A DNA stretch of 64,000 bases from an uncultured Bacteroides sp. (GTDB taxonomy: Bacteria; Bacteroidota; Bacteroidia; Bacteroidales; Bacteroidaceae): the NCBI GenBank assembly GCA_944320865.1, contig CALUJC010000008.1, forward strand, positions 1 to 64,000, written 5' to 3'. Each line of letters starts with the position of its first letter. Position 1 is the stretch's first letter. Positions 8,498-18,343 of the stretch are shown piece after piece. The notes under the pieces are model-generated. The model was not told the DNA's origin. It saw only the letters and a list, made by a program, of their open reading frames with translations, and did not search any database. A program made the translations under genes and the position numbers.

Positions 8498-8500
8498 GCC

Positions 8501-9493
8501 TCAACGCTCAAAGCTCGACTTCTCGGGCAAGATGTGCTCGAAAGCATTGCGGATATTTTCCATCACCTGCGCGTAGTTGCGGATGTGCACGTTGTCATTG
8601 AGGCACACCAGCGAGTAAGCTTGCTCGTAAATGGCCCTGACCGCCTGCTTGGGGCGAATCATGAGCGGGAACATCTTCGTGTCGCGGTAGGTGTTGTACG
8701 GTTCAAAGTTCCCCCGGCAGATTTGCCAGGTGCGGAAAAGCTCCGGCGTATAGTCGCTCACGGCACGGAACTTGTTGACCGAAGCCTCCGCCAGCTCCTT
8801 CCCGGCCACCGCCCACACTTCCTCGAAAGTAGTCTTCAAGTAAGGCTGGGCATTGTGGGGCGTGCGGAGCGGGATGAATTTCCCGTATGGCTTCAGTATA
8901 TAGTTCCAGCGGGCTTTTGAACCATAGCTTTTATCGAACCACTTGTCATGATAACGGGCCATCACTTCTTTTTTATCGAAATGGCGGTTGATGATGTTGA
9001 TGCTGTTCTTCAACGTCCTGTACCATTGCGACCAGGAAGGGTTGTAGAGAAATGCGGCGATATCGCAGGGCAATCCGTTCTTAAAAAAGCGTTCAGCCTT
9101 TATCGCATTTATAATATAGAAATCATCATTGAAATAAACAAAATGCTCTGCCAGGCCGGGGATTTTATGCATATAGTATTCTATCACCACCGAATTGAAG
9201 GTAGGCAAGAACTGCTCAGGGATATAATCCTTATGACTCACCAGGTGAAGTTTCGGGTTGCTCTCGTCGAGCCACTCCGGCTTCTGCCCGCTGGTCACAA
9301 AGTGTATCTTGCGCACCCAGGGGGCAAACCTCTCCACACCGCGAAACCAGTATTTCAAGAAGCCGTAATCGCGGAAACGGGCTTCGGAAACACCGTTTTT
9401 GGTATTCTCCTCACGGCCGGAGTACTTCATGAAGTCGGCTTGCCACTCCGGGTCGTTCATGTCGACCCACGTGATTACAAAATCTATGTCCAT
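8501..9493 (-). CDS. Stealth family protein, second copy
   Basis: The 330-residue protein has the Stealth conserved regions: CR1 MDIDFVITWVDMNDPEW, CR2 FRDYGFLKYWFRGVERFAPW with VRKIHFVTSGQKPEWLD, the block AEHFVYFNDDFYI, and a later RTPHNAQPYLKTT that corresponds to the CR3 H-region. The family transfers sugar-1-phosphate for phosphodiester-linked surface glycans. It differs clearly in sequence from the copy at 6492, so they are old paralogues and not a recent duplication. It lies 58 bases downstream of the acyltransferase gene and 163 bases upstream of the glycosyltransferase; the latter gap is filled by the 23-nt array. Confidence 0.88.
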   Translation of the reverse strand: MDIDFVITWVDMNDPEWQADFMKYSGREENTKNGVSEARFRDYGFLKYWFRGVERFAPWVRKIHFVTSGQKPEWLDESNPKLHLVSHKDYIPEQFLPTFNSVVIEYYMHKIPGLAEHFVYFNDDFYIINAIKAERFFKNGLPCDIAAFLYNPSWSQWYRTLKNSINIINRHFDKKEVMARYHDKWFDKSYGSKARWNYILKPYGKFIPLRTPHNAQPYLKTTFEEVWAVAGKELAEASVNKFRAVSDYTPELFRTWQICRGNFEPYNTYRDTKMFPLMIRPKQAVRAIYEQAYSLVCLNDNVHIRNYAQVMENIRNAFEHILPEKSSFER

Positions 9494-9551
9494 AACGTTA
9501 TGTAAGCTTCTTAAAACTATATATTAACTGCCACTCTCGGGGGAGCAAGCC

Positions 9552-10430
9552 CTACGTGCCCAGCACCTCCGCATTTCGAAAGCGCTTGTGCGTCCACAAG
9601 TACAACTCTGGTTGCCTCATTATGGTCTGTTCCAAATGCTTGAAATAAAGAGCTGTCAGTTCGAAATCAGGCAAAGATTGAGGAGATTCGTGAAGACGGA
9701 CAAATTCTGCTTCATAATATCCCCTCTTGATTCTCCTCACATCAAGAAAAAAGACTTCAAAGCCGTAGTGCTTCACTATCTTTTCCGTCCCGGTCAGCAC
9801 AGGGGCATTGTGATGAAGGAAGTGCAGGAAGTGGCGCGACTCCCTTTTCCGGGGCGACTGGTCGGCAATGAACCCTATGACGCAGACCTTGCCCACGCCT
9901 ATCTGCTCGTTAATGTAGCGCGCCGTCTTGTGCATGTCCACACAGACGGCCCCCATGCGTTCGCGTATGTGCAGCATCAGCCGGTCGACGTTCTTATTGC
10001 TCAGCTTGCGGTATATCTGCGCGCCTGTCACGTTCTTCTCCAGCCACAAGGGCATGGAGGATACCCACTCCCAATTGCCGTAATGCCCCAGATAGATGGC
10101 TACGGATTTCCCCTGCCTCACCAGGGCATTGACTGCTTCGACATTCCTGAACTTCATCCGCCGGCGTATGCCATCGGGAGACAAAGTTGCCAGCTTGCAA
10201 CTTTCCATAAGCATGTCCATGAAGAAATGGTAGAACTTCTTCTCCACATGCTTGATTTCCGACAGGCTTTTCTCCGGAAAAGACTCGGTCAGGTTTTTAC
10301 GCACAATCTTCCGGCGATAGCGTATCAGATAATACAACACGTAAAACATGCCGTCGGAAAAAAAGTACAGCACACGGAAGGGGATGCATGCCAACAACTT
10401 CAGGAAAAGACGAAGCAACTGGTACATCAT
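9552..10430 (-). CDS. Lysophospholipid/lipid A acyltransferase family (HtrB/LpxL-like)
   Basis: The 292-residue protein has an N-terminal hydrophobic anchor (about 1-35) and the family HX4E motif in [12 protein letters not shown] conserved region follows, containing [10 protein letters not shown] and [15 protein letters not shown]. The family adds secondary acyl chains to lipid A at the inner membrane; Bacteroides lipid A is usually penta-acylated. It overlaps the gltX stop by four bases (ATGA at 10427-10430), so the two are translationally coupled. Other LPLAT-fold functions, such as in ornithine or glycine lipids, are possible. Confidence 0.86.
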   Translation of the reverse strand: MMYQLLRLFLKLLACIPFRVLYFFSDGMFYVLYYLIRYRRKIVRKNLTESFPEKSLSEIKHVEKKFYHFFMDMLMESCKLATLSPDGIRRRMKFRNVEAVNALVRQGKSVAIYLGHYGNWEWVSSMPLWLEKNVTGAQIYRKLSNKNVDRLMLHIRERMGAVCVDMHKTARYINEQIGVGKVCVIGFIADQSPRKRESRHFLHFLHHNAPVLTGTEKIVKHYGFEVFFLDVRRIKRGYYEAEFVRLHESPQSLPDFELTALYFKHLEQTIMRQPELYLWTHKRFRNAEVLGT

Positions 10431-11950
10431 ATCGTCTGGATTGCCCTGTTTATCCGCGCCAAGGTTTCCTCCTTGCCTATCAGCTCGGTGATGTCAAACA
10501 TGTGGGGGCCTTTGCACTCGCCTACCACGGCCAGGCGGAAGGCATTCATCACGTTGCCCATGTGGTAGCCCTTCTCCGTAATCCAGCCTATTACAATGTC
10601 TTCACAATGTTTGGAGGAGAAGTCGTCAATGTTTTGCAAAAGCGCCGTCAATTCCTGCATAATCCGTGGCGTATCTTCCGACCAACGTTTCTTCACATCC
10701 TTCTCGGCATACGTGGTGGGGGCCACGAAGAAGAACCGTGCTTGTTCCCAAAGTTCCTTCACGAAGTTTACACGCCCCTTTACCAGCGAAACCACCCTCG
10801 ACAGATAGGCGTCGCTATAGGCAGAGGCATCTACCCCGTGAGCCTCGAGTACCGGCTTGAACAACTCGGCTATCTCGGCATCGGGTTTATGTAGAATATA
10901 TTCGTGGTTGAACCAAATGCCTTTCTTGTAGTCGAACTTGGCGCCCGCCTTGCTGCAATGCTCCAAGCTGAACAGACGCACCAGCTCATCCATCGACATC
11001 AGTTCCTGGTCGTTGCCCGGATTCCACCCCAGCAGAGCCAGGAAGTTGATGACCGCCTCGGGCAGATAACCGGCTTCGCGATAACCGGAAGACACTTCGC
11101 CCGACTTGGGGTCGTGCCACTCCAAGGGGAACACGGGGAAACCCAGACGGTCGCCATCGCGCTTGCTCAGTTTTCCATTGCCCTCGGGCTTCAAGAGCAG
11201 GGGCAGGTGGGCAAAGGCCGGCATCGTGTCCTCCCAGCCAAACGCGCGATAGAGCAACACGTGCAAGGGGGCGGAAGGCAGCCACTCTTCGCCACGGATG
11301 ACGTGGGAAACTTCCATCAGGTGGTCGTCCACAATGTTGGCCAAGTGATAAGTGGGCAATTCGTCGGCCGACTTGTAGAGCACCTTGTCGTCGAGAATCG
11401 AGGAATTGATGACGACATCCCCCCGAATCAAGTCGTTGACATGCACATCTTCATTGGGCTCAATCTTGAAGCGCACCACGTATTGCTTGCCTTCGGCAAT
11501 CAGCGCATCCACTTCCTCCTTGACAAGCGTCAGCGAGTTGCGCATCTGCATACGGGTAGAAGCATCATACTGGAAGTTGGGCACTTCTTTGCGCTTGGCA
11601 TCCAGCTCTTCGGGAGTATCAAAAGCGATGTACGCCTTCCCGGCATCCAGCAACACTTTTACATACTTTTTGTATATGTCCCGGCGTTCCGACTGGCGGT
11701 AAGGTCCATGCTCGCCCCCGAAGCTTACACCTTCGTCAAACTTGATGCCCAGCCACTTGAACGACTCCAAGATATAGGCTTCAGCACCCGGCACAAAGCG
11801 GTTACTATCCGTGTCTTCTATACGGAAAATCAAGTCGCCCCCATGCTGGCGGGCAAAAAGATAATTATACAAAGCGGTACGCACGCCGCCAATGTGAAGA
11901 GGCCCCGTAGGGCTGGGTGCAAAACGAACCCTGACGCGTCTTTCTGTCAT
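10427..11950 (-). CDS. gltX: Glutamyl-tRNA synthetase
   Basis: The 507-residue class I synthetase has the HIGH-type motif in [20 protein letters not shown] and the KMSKS equivalent [15 protein letters not shown], followed by a helical anticodon-binding domain. It charges tRNA-Glu with glutamate. Length and motifs are normal for Bacteroidetes, and the enzyme should be intact. A TAATTTTG -7 box lies 30 bases upstream. It is transcribed divergently from the HD-domain gene, and its 3' end overlaps the acyltransferase start. Confidence 0.97.
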   Translation of the reverse strand: MTERRVRVRFAPSPTGPLHIGGVRTALYNYLFARQHGGDLIFRIEDTDSNRFVPGAEAYILESFKWLGIKFDEGVSFGGEHGPYRQSERRDIYKKYVKVLLDAGKAYIAFDTPEELDAKRKEVPNFQYDASTRMQMRNSLTLVKEEVDALIAEGKQYVVRFKIEPNEDVHVNDLIRGDVVINSSILDDKVLYKSADELPTYHLANIVDDHLMEVSHVIRGEEWLPSAPLHVLLYRAFGWEDTMPAFAHLPLLLKPEGNGKLSKRDGDRLGFPVFPLEWHDPKSGEVSSGYREAGYLPEAVINFLALLGWNPGNDQELMSMDELVRLFSLEHCSKAGAKFDYKKGIWFNHEYILHKPDAEIAELFKPVLEAHGVDASAYSDAYLSRVVSLVKGRVNFVKELWEQARFFFVAPTTYAEKDVKKRWSEDTPRIMQELTALLQNIDDFSSKHCEDIVIGWITEKGYHMGNVMNAFRLAVVGECKGPHMFDITELIGKEETLARINRAIQTI

Positions 11951-11979
11951 AATCTACTTTTTATTGTCAAATTGAGCAG

Positions 11980-11987
11980 CAAAATTA
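11980..11987 (-). promoter_or_regulatory. -7 box for gltX
   Basis: TAATTTTG on the minus strand matches TAnnTTTG, 30 bases before the gltX ATG. Confidence 0.6.
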
Positions 11988-12047
11988 CGCCTTTTTTTTC
12001 ACACTAATGTTTTTTTTCGTACTTTTCGCCAAAAATTAGACAGATAG

Positions 12048-14114
12048 ATGATTGATTTCAATAAAAAGAAGAATTGGCTTTACAAAGATTTGCTCTATAA
12101 AGTCTTGATTTTTGTCGCCACGGTAGGGACTATCGTTTACTTCCTGCCACGCGATGGCAAGTTCAATTATCAGTTCGACATTGATAAGCCCTGGAGGTAT
12201 GGACAACTGATAGCCACCTTCGACTTCCCCATCTACAAAAGTGACGAAGTGGTGCAGCGGGAACAAGACAGCCTGCTCTCCCAATTTCAGCCCTACTTCA
12301 CTTTGAACCGCGAAGCCGGAAAAAACGCTTTGGAAAAATTGCGCCAAGATTATCAGGGCCACCTGAAACAACTGCTTCCCAACTCCCGCTACATGCAATA
12401 CCTGGAGACGGAATTGTCGGACATCTACAAAGCAGGAATCCTTTCAACGGAAGATTTGGATAAACTGCACAAAGACAGCACACAGGGCATCATGGTCATT
12501 GCCGATAAAATGGCCAACCCGCAAAGCACAAGCCACCTGTATTCGGTCAAAGAAGCCTATCAACACATCCTCAGCAAGGCCGATAGCCTGAACTACAACT
12601 CCTACGTGCTCAAGCGATGCGCACTGAACGAGTACCTGCAACCCAACCTGACCTTCGACCCCGCGCGCACCGAGGCCGCCCGCAAGGAAGTCCTCGATGA
12701 TTACTCGTGGGCAAACGGCATGGTGGTAAGCGGGCAAAAAATCATCGACCGGGGAGAAATTGTAACCCTGGAAACGTATAACATCCTGGAAAGCCTACGC
12801 AAAGAGTCCATCGAGCGCAGCGAATCCGTCGGGCAAAAGCGGATTATGCTGGCCGGGCAAATCCTGTACGTCAGCATCTTCATGCTTTGCTTCATGCTCT
12901 ACCTGGATTTGTTCCGCAAAGACTACTACAATAAAAAAGGAAGCCTCTCCCTGCTCTTTGCCGTCATCATGATATATTGCGTGGTTACAGCCCTGATGGT
13001 CACCAACAACCTGCTCAGCGTGTACATGCTGCCCTACGCCATGCTGCCCATCATTATCCGCGTGTTCCTCGACTCGCGCACGGCCTTCATTGCGCAAGTC
13101 ACCACCGTCCTCATCTGCTCCATCTGCCTGCAATACCCCTACGAGTTCATCTTGCTGCAGCTGGTGGCAGGCCTGGTGGCCATCTATAGCCTGCGGGAAC
13201 TGTCCCAGCGCTCGCAACTGTTCCAATCGGCCATCCTGGTCATGCTGAGCTATGCCATTATCTACTTCGCCTACGAGCTGATTACAGAAAACGACTTGTC
13301 CAAAATAAACTGGGGCATGTACACCAACTTCATCATCAACGGCATCCTCTTGCTCTTTACCTACCCGCTGATGTTCCTGGTGGAAAAAGTCTTCGGCTTC
13401 ACATCCAACGTCACACTGGTAGAACTGTCCAACATCAACACCCCGCTTCTGAGGCGCATGTCCGAAACCGTGCCCGGCACCTTCCAGCACTCCATGCAAG
13501 TGGCCAACCTGGCCTCGGAAGCCGCCAACCGCATCGGCGCCAAGAGCCAACTGGTGCGTACCGGCGCCTTGTATCACGACATCGGCAAAATGGTAAACCC
13601 CGTGTTCTTTACCGAAAACCAGCAAAGCGGCGTCAATCCGCACAAAAACCTCAGCTACGAGCAAAGCGCCCAGGTAGTCATCAGCCATGTGACGGAAGGC
13701 CTGAAACTGGCCGAAAAGAACAACCTGCCCACCGTCATCAAAGACTTCATCTCCACCCACCACGGACAGGGAAAGACCAAGTACTTCTACATTTCCTGGA
13801 AAAACGAGCATCCCGGCGAACAGCCCAACGATGCCCTCTTCACCTATCCGGGGCCCAACCCCTTCACCAAAGAGCAGGCCATCCTCATGATGGCCGACGC
13901 CGTAGAGGCCGCCTCGCGCAGCCTGCCCGAATACACGGAAGAGAGCATCGGCACGCTGGTGGACAAAATCATCGACTCACAAGTGGCAGACGGATTCTTC
14001 AAGGAATGCCCCATCACCTTTAAGGACATTGCCACCGTGAAAGCCGTGTTCAAGGAAAAGCTCAAGACGATGTATCACACGCGCATCAGTTATCCCGAGC
14101 TAAAGAAGTCATAA
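12048..14114 (+). CDS. 7TM-HD family membrane phosphohydrolase (PgpH-like)
   Basis: The 688-residue protein has one N-terminal transmembrane segment, an extracytoplasmic domain (about 40-260), a run of seven membrane segments (about 270-445) and a C-terminal cytoplasmic HD domain. The HD signature is in GALYHDIGKMVNP, preceded by PGTFQHSMQVANLAS and followed by ISHVTEGLKLAE and STHHGQG. This is the 7TM-7TMR-HD family, whose studied member PgpH hydrolyses cyclic di-AMP in Firmicutes; the substrate in Bacteroidetes is an inference. Its last 29 bases overlap the convergent phosphatase gene. Confidence 0.9.
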   Translation: MIDFNKKKNWLYKDLLYKVLIFVATVGTIVYFLPRDGKFNYQFDIDKPWRYGQLIATFDFPIYKSDEVVQREQDSLLSQFQPYFTLNREAGKNALEKLRQDYQGHLKQLLPNSRYMQYLETELSDIYKAGILSTEDLDKLHKDSTQGIMVIADKMANPQSTSHLYSVKEAYQHILSKADSLNYNSYVLKRCALNEYLQPNLTFDPARTEAARKEVLDDYSWANGMVVSGQKIIDRGEIVTLETYNILESLRKESIERSESVGQKRIMLAGQILYVSIFMLCFMLYLDLFRKDYYNKKGSLSLLFAVIMIYCVVTALMVTNNLLSVYMLPYAMLPIIIRVFLDSRTAFIAQVTTVLICSICLQYPYEFILLQLVAGLVAIYSLRELSQRSQLFQSAILVMLSYAIIYFAYELITENDLSKINWGMYTNFIINGILLLFTYPLMFLVEKVFGFTSNVTLVELSNINTPLLRRMSETVPGTFQHSMQVANLASEAANRIGAKSQLVRTGALYHDIGKMVNPVFFTENQQSGVNPHKNLSYEQSAQVVISHVTEGLKLAEKNNLPTVIKDFISTHHGQGKTKYFYISWKNEHPGEQPNDALFTYPGPNPFTKEQAILMMADAVEAASRSLPEYTEESIGTLVDKIIDSQVADGFFKECPITFKDIATVKAVFKEKLKTMYHTRISYPELKKS

Positions 14115-14562
14115 GGTTGCGGCACCCGTCTTCCAGCAAGTCGAGCACATGCTCAAAGCCCTCGGCCCCGCCATAGTAAGGGTCGGGCACATAGTCATCG
14201 CACGGATGGTTGGTGAAATATTCCGCCATGCGGTGTATCTTCCCCACAGCCTCAGGCGAAGGCGCCAGTTCGCGCAAGTCGTCCACATTACGGTCGTCCA
14301 TGCCGATGACCACGTCGAAATCCTCAAAATCGTGAGCCCGCACCGGACGCGAACGGTGCAACAACTCATACCCCCGCCGTGCCGCATGGGCACGCATGCG
14401 CGGGTCGGGCATCTCCCCCTGGTGATAAGACAGGATACCTGCCGAATCAATCACAAACCGGTCTTCCAGTCCGGCCTCCTCCACCAGCTTCCTCATCACC
14501 CCCTCCGCACACGACGAACGGCAGATATTGCCAAGGCAGACAAATAAGATTCTTGTTTTCAT
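14086..14562 (-). CDS. Low-molecular-weight protein tyrosine phosphatase
   Basis: The 158-residue protein has the CX5R active site at its start (FVCLGNICRSS, C9 to R15), and the late general acid Asp in VPDPYYGGAEGF. Both are required for the two-step phosphate transfer, so it should be active. Bacterial members often dephosphorylate tyrosine kinases that control polysaccharide export, but no such kinase is nearby. The stop lies inside the end of the HD gene on the opposite strand. Only two bases separate it from the YhcG-like gene upstream. Confidence 0.93.
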   Translation of the reverse strand: MKTRILFVCLGNICRSSCAEGVMRKLVEEAGLEDRFVIDSAGILSYHQGEMPDPRMRAHAARRGYELLHRSRPVRAHDFEDFDVVIGMDDRNVDDLRELAPSPEAVGKIHRMAEYFTNHPCDDYVPDPYYGGAEGFEHVLDLLEDGCRNLMTSLARDN

Positions 14563-14564
14563 GA

Positions 14565-15602
14565 TTATTCTATCAGCAATTCTATTTTCTTGATTATCTC
14601 CTCCGATGTCGGCAGCAGCTCCCTATATGCCTCAGGCAATTCCGGCGAAAGCCTGTATGTAGCCACGCCAATAGGCATATTGGAACTTTTCAACGCATAC
14701 TCCACTATTGTACGGCTCTTGGACTTACATATAATGATGCCAATAGCCGGATTTTCATGCGGCAATTTTACAGTATCGTTCAGCACATTCAGATAGAATT
14801 CCATTTTGCCCTTATACTCCGGCTGAAATTCACCTATTTTCAACTCAACAGCAATCAAAGCCTGCAAACGCCTGCTATACAAAAGCAAATCTATAAAATA
14901 CTCCCACCCATCCACTTCTATCCTATATTGATTGCCAATGAATGAGAAGTCCGTACCAAACTCCATCAAAAACGCCCGGATATTTTTCACAATAGCCTGC
15001 TCCAGCTCGTACTCAGAATGTTCATCCGGAAATCCGGCTAAGCTCAAAGTATATTCATCTTTCAAAGCAAGCATAGCCTGATTCTTCATCTTGTCAGGCA
15101 GAGTTGTTTCAAAATTACTTTGCCCGAGCAAGTAATTCTCATAAGCCTTGGCTTCTATCTTGTTAATTAAGACATCCTTAGTCCAGCCATATCGCTTGGT
15201 TGCCAATATGTAGAACTGCCGCTGGCGGGTATCCTTGCATTTAGTGAGGATAACGATATGCTTCGACCAGCTTATTTCTGCAACTAATGGTTGCAGAATT
15301 TCATCCGACTGGTATTCGGCATAAAATCGCGCCATGTCCCACATGTTACGCACTCCGAATCCTTTTATGCCCGGAAACTCCTTCTGAATGTCCCGCGAAA
15401 GTGTTTCAACCACAGATTTTCCCCAGCCTAAGGCCGCTTGCTGTTCCGTGATTCGTCGTCCTATCTCCCAATAAAGCGCAATCATTTCCTTGTTGACTGC
15501 TTTCAACGCTTCATATTGGGCAGACCTGATGCGTCTGGTTATCTCATCCCGGAAATGGAGATACTCAGCAGAAGCTGTCGATATGTCGTTTTTTATAGCC
15601 AT
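14565..15602 (-). CDS. YhcG/DUF1016 family PDDEXK nuclease
   Basis: The 345-residue protein has the DUF1016 N-terminal helical domain (about 15-155: NKEMIALYWEIGRRI, GFGVRNMWDMARFY) and a C-terminal PDDEXK-like YhcG nuclease domain (about 180-340). The latter includes FIDLLLYSRRLQALIAVELK, with the D and ExK catalytic pattern. Function is not well defined; family members occur near restriction and other defence genes and in ordinary genomic positions. It has its own TATCTTTG box at 15628. It lies directly upstream of the phosphatase gene, an unusual neighbour, so it may have inserted ahead of it. Confidence 0.87.
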   Translation of the reverse strand: MAIKNDISTASAEYLHFRDEITRRIRSAQYEALKAVNKEMIALYWEIGRRITEQQAALGWGKSVVETLSRDIQKEFPGIKGFGVRNMWDMARFYAEYQSDEILQPLVAEISWSKHIVILTKCKDTRQRQFYILATKRYGWTKDVLINKIEAKAYENYLLGQSNFETTLPDKMKNQAMLALKDEYTLSLAGFPDEHSEYELEQAIVKNIRAFLMEFGTDFSFIGNQYRIEVDGWEYFIDLLLYSRRLQALIAVELKIGEFQPEYKGKMEFYLNVLNDTVKLPHENPAIGIIICKSKSRTIVEYALKSSNMPIGVATYRLSPELPEAYRELLPTSEEIIKKIELLIE

Positions 15603-15627
15603 ACTGATTTTATAAAATATTTAGCTA

Positions 15628-15635
15628 CAAAGATA
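15628..15635 (-). promoter_or_regulatory. -7 box for the YhcG-like gene
   Basis: TATCTTTG on the minus strand matches TAnnTTTG, about 26 bases before the ATG at 15602. Confidence 0.6.
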
Positions 15636-15791
15636 AGTCTTCCGCCCCAAATATCTCTCCAGTTAGGGAATAATTCCTTCCCAACAGGGAATTTATTTTT
15701 TTCTGACTGAGAAAAAATATCCCTGCACGCAAAGGGGAATCCCTCGCTAAATAAACCTTTACAAATCGCCGCCATTTCCGACAAGGACCCC

Positions 15792-15866
15792 AGTCGTACC
15801 CGAGTCGTACCTCATTCGGTACTCGTTCGAATGCGATGCGGCGCTATGGAGCGAAGAAGAATCGAG
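15792..15866 (+). repeat. Intergenic 4 x 11-nt element, copy B
   Basis: Units are AGTCGTACCCG, AGTCGTACCTC, ATTCGGTACTC and GTTCGAATGCG, followed by ATGCGGCGCTATGGAGCGAA. Unit by unit it aligns with copy A (minus strand, 1787-1860). It lies between the priA stop and the YhcG promoter. The rest of the 15636-15791 stretch is AT-rich, with repeated AGGGAAT words and no gene that I can support. Confidence 0.75.
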
Positions 15867-15877
15867 ACAGACACGGC

Positions 15878-18343
15878 TCACATAGGGTCTACGTCATAGT
15901 AAACGAGGAGCGAGCGGAAGCGCTCATCGGACTGTACTTCACGCTGCACCTCTACCAGCCACTGGCGCACGCGGGACAGGGAGGCCGTGGTTTCTATCTT
16001 GACCACGATTTTGCGGATAAACAAGGTCTGCACGCGGGCCACGGGGGGCTTGTCGGGGCCCAGCACACGGTCGGCAAAGACGGCACGAAGGCGCTCGGCC
16101 ATGGCGTGGGCCATCACGTCGAGCAAGGCCTCGTCGCGGTGCTTCAGGTAGACGTATACCAAGCGGTAATAGGGCGGATAGCGGAACATCTGCCGCTCGG
16201 CCAGCTGGCCGGATGCCATGCCCTCGAAGTCGTTGGCCATGACCTGGGCAATGATGGGGTGGTCGATGCTCTTGGTCTGCAATACCACACGCCCGCGCTT
16301 GTCCTTTCGCCCCGCACGGCCTGCCACCTGCGCCATGAGCTGGAAGGCGCGCTCGTAGGCGCGGAAGTCGGGATAGTTGAGCATGGTGTCGGCATTGAGT
16401 ATGCCCACCACGTTGACGTGCTCAAAGTCCAGCCCCTTGGACACCATCTGCGTACCTATCAGGATGTCCGTCCGTCCCTGCTCAAAATCGGCCAAGATGC
16501 GCTCGTAGGCGGCGCGGGTGCGCGTTGTGTCGAGGTCCATGCGCGCCACCCGGGCCTCGGGGAAGAAGGCACGGATGTCATCTTCTATCTTCTCGGTGCC
16601 GAAGCCACGACTGCGCAAGTCCGTACCTTCGCAAGCGGGGCAGCGACGGGGCACGGGCATCGTGTAGCCGCAGTAGTGGCAAGTGAGCTGGCGCAAGCCC
16701 TTGTGGTAGGTGAGGCTGACGTCGCAATTCTTGCACCGGGGCACCCAGCCGCACGTGTGGCACTCCACCATGGGGGCAAAACCCCTCCTGTTCTGGAAGA
16801 GGATGACCTGCGCATGCTGCTCCAGTGCTTCGCGGATGTGTTGCAGCAGGAGGGGCGAGAAAGGACCGTTCATGCGCTTCTTGTGCTGCAACTCCTTGAT
16901 GTCGACGGGAAGGATTTCGGGCAATTGTATCTGCGTGTAGCGTTCTTTCAGTTCCACCAGGCCGTATTTACCTGTGCCGGCGTTGTACCAACTTTCCAGC
17001 GAAGGAGTGGCCGTACCCAGCAAAGTCTTGGCACCGTAGTAAGAAGCCAGCATGATGGCCGCATTGCGGGCATGGTAGCGCGGGGCAGGGTCTTGTTGCT
17101 TGTAGGTATTCTCGTGCTCCTCGTCCACGATGACTAGGCCAAGCCGGCGGAAAGGCAGGAATACGGATGAACGCACACCAAGGATGATGTCATAATCTTG
17201 CCCGGAAAGTTGTTTTTGCCAGATTTCAACCCGCTCGGCATCGGGAAACTTGGAGTGGTAGATGCCCAACCGTGCGCCGAATACCCGGCGGAGGCGGGCA
17301 GTGATTTGCGTGGTCAAGGCTATTTCGGGCAGCAGGTAGAGCACCTGCCTGCCGCGGCGGATGGTTTCGGCAATGAGATGGATGTAGATTTCGGTCTTGC
17401 CGCTGGCTGTCACGCCATAGAGCAGGCAGACATTTTTCTGATGAAAGACATTGATAATGGCATGATAGGCTTTTTCTTGATGCACATTCAAGGGGTTCAG
17501 CGGTTGCAAGTCGACCACCGCACTGTTGTCCAGCCGCCCCACCTCTTGCTTATATATCTCCAGGATGCCTTTCTCCACCAGCCCATTGAACACTGCGGGA
17601 GTTGCCTGGGCACGCTGCAACAATTCGGCTTTCGACACCTCGCGCACGCTACTCCCGCCCAAGCTTCCGGACAATTCCAAGTACCTCATCAGCAAATCCA
17701 ACTGCTTGGGGGCACGGCGTTGCAACTCATCAAAGAAAAAATGCAGACGGTGTTCATTGCGGGCAGCTGCTGTAAGGCGGACACGTACTTCGGTGCGAGG
17801 CTTATAAGTACGCTTCAGTTCTTCCTTGACCATGATAGCTTCCTTATCCAGCAAGGACTTGACCAACGTCAGCATGTTTTTCACACCACAACTTTTTTCC
17901 AGGCAGGTGACCGATGTTTCGCCTTCCGACTCCAGTTGCGAGAGCACCTTCTGTTCGCGCTCAGACAAGCGCCCGGACGGCTCAAAATCGGGATTAAACG
18001 CCACAATGGTCTCACTTTCCAATTTCAGGCCTGACGGAAGCGCAGCCTTATACACATCGCCACGCGTACACAGATAATAATCGGCCACCCAATCCCATAA
18101 CTTAAACTGGGAAGCCAACAAGACAGGGCGGGCGTCCAGCACATCAGCCACGTCTTTCACCTCATAGCCCTCGGGTTCCCGGCAATGGATGTCTTGGACA
18201 ATACCCGTATAAAATTTCTTTTTGCCAAAAGGCACCACTACGCGGCAACCCACTTGCACATTGCCCGCCAGCGTTTCCGGCAAAGCATAAGTGAAGCAGC
18301 TGTTCAGAGGCAAGGGCAGTATGACATCAACAAACCACTGCAT
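15878..18343 (-). CDS. priA: Primosomal protein N', replication restart helicase PriA
   Basis: The 821-residue protein has the PriA layout. An N-terminal 3'-fork-binding domain comes first. A superfamily 2 helicase core follows, with Walker A GVTASGKTEIY and box II DEEH. A double zinc-binding insertion begins at CHTCGWVPRCKNCD and continues CHYCGYTMPVPRRCPAC, giving eight cysteines. A second RecA lobe carries GTQMVSKGLDF and VAGRAGRKDKRG. It reloads the replisome at stalled forks. It starts immediately after the proA stop (18344/18343), so it is probably co-transcribed with proB and proA. That linkage is not a functional one that I know of. Confidence 0.96.
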   Translation of the reverse strand: MQWFVDVILPLPLNSCFTYALPETLAGNVQVGCRVVVPFGKKKFYTGIVQDIHCREPEGYEVKDVADVLDARPVLLASQFKLWDWVADYYLCTRGDVYKAALPSGLKLESETIVAFNPDFEPSGRLSEREQKVLSQLESEGETSVTCLEKSCGVKNMLTLVKSLLDKEAIMVKEELKRTYKPRTEVRVRLTAAARNEHRLHFFFDELQRRAPKQLDLLMRYLELSGSLGGSSVREVSKAELLQRAQATPAVFNGLVEKGILEIYKQEVGRLDNSAVVDLQPLNPLNVHQEKAYHAIINVFHQKNVCLLYGVTASGKTEIYIHLIAETIRRGRQVLYLLPEIALTTQITARLRRVFGARLGIYHSKFPDAERVEIWQKQLSGQDYDIILGVRSSVFLPFRRLGLVIVDEEHENTYKQQDPAPRYHARNAAIMLASYYGAKTLLGTATPSLESWYNAGTGKYGLVELKERYTQIQLPEILPVDIKELQHKKRMNGPFSPLLLQHIREALEQHAQVILFQNRRGFAPMVECHTCGWVPRCKNCDVSLTYHKGLRQLTCHYCGYTMPVPRRCPACEGTDLRSRGFGTEKIEDDIRAFFPEARVARMDLDTTRTRAAYERILADFEQGRTDILIGTQMVSKGLDFEHVNVVGILNADTMLNYPDFRAYERAFQLMAQVAGRAGRKDKRGRVVLQTKSIDHPIIAQVMANDFEGMASGQLAERQMFRYPPYYRLVYVYLKHRDEALLDVMAHAMAERLRAVFADRVLGPDKPPVARVQTLFIRKIVVKIETTASLSRVRQWLVEVQREVQSDERFRSLLVYYDVDPM

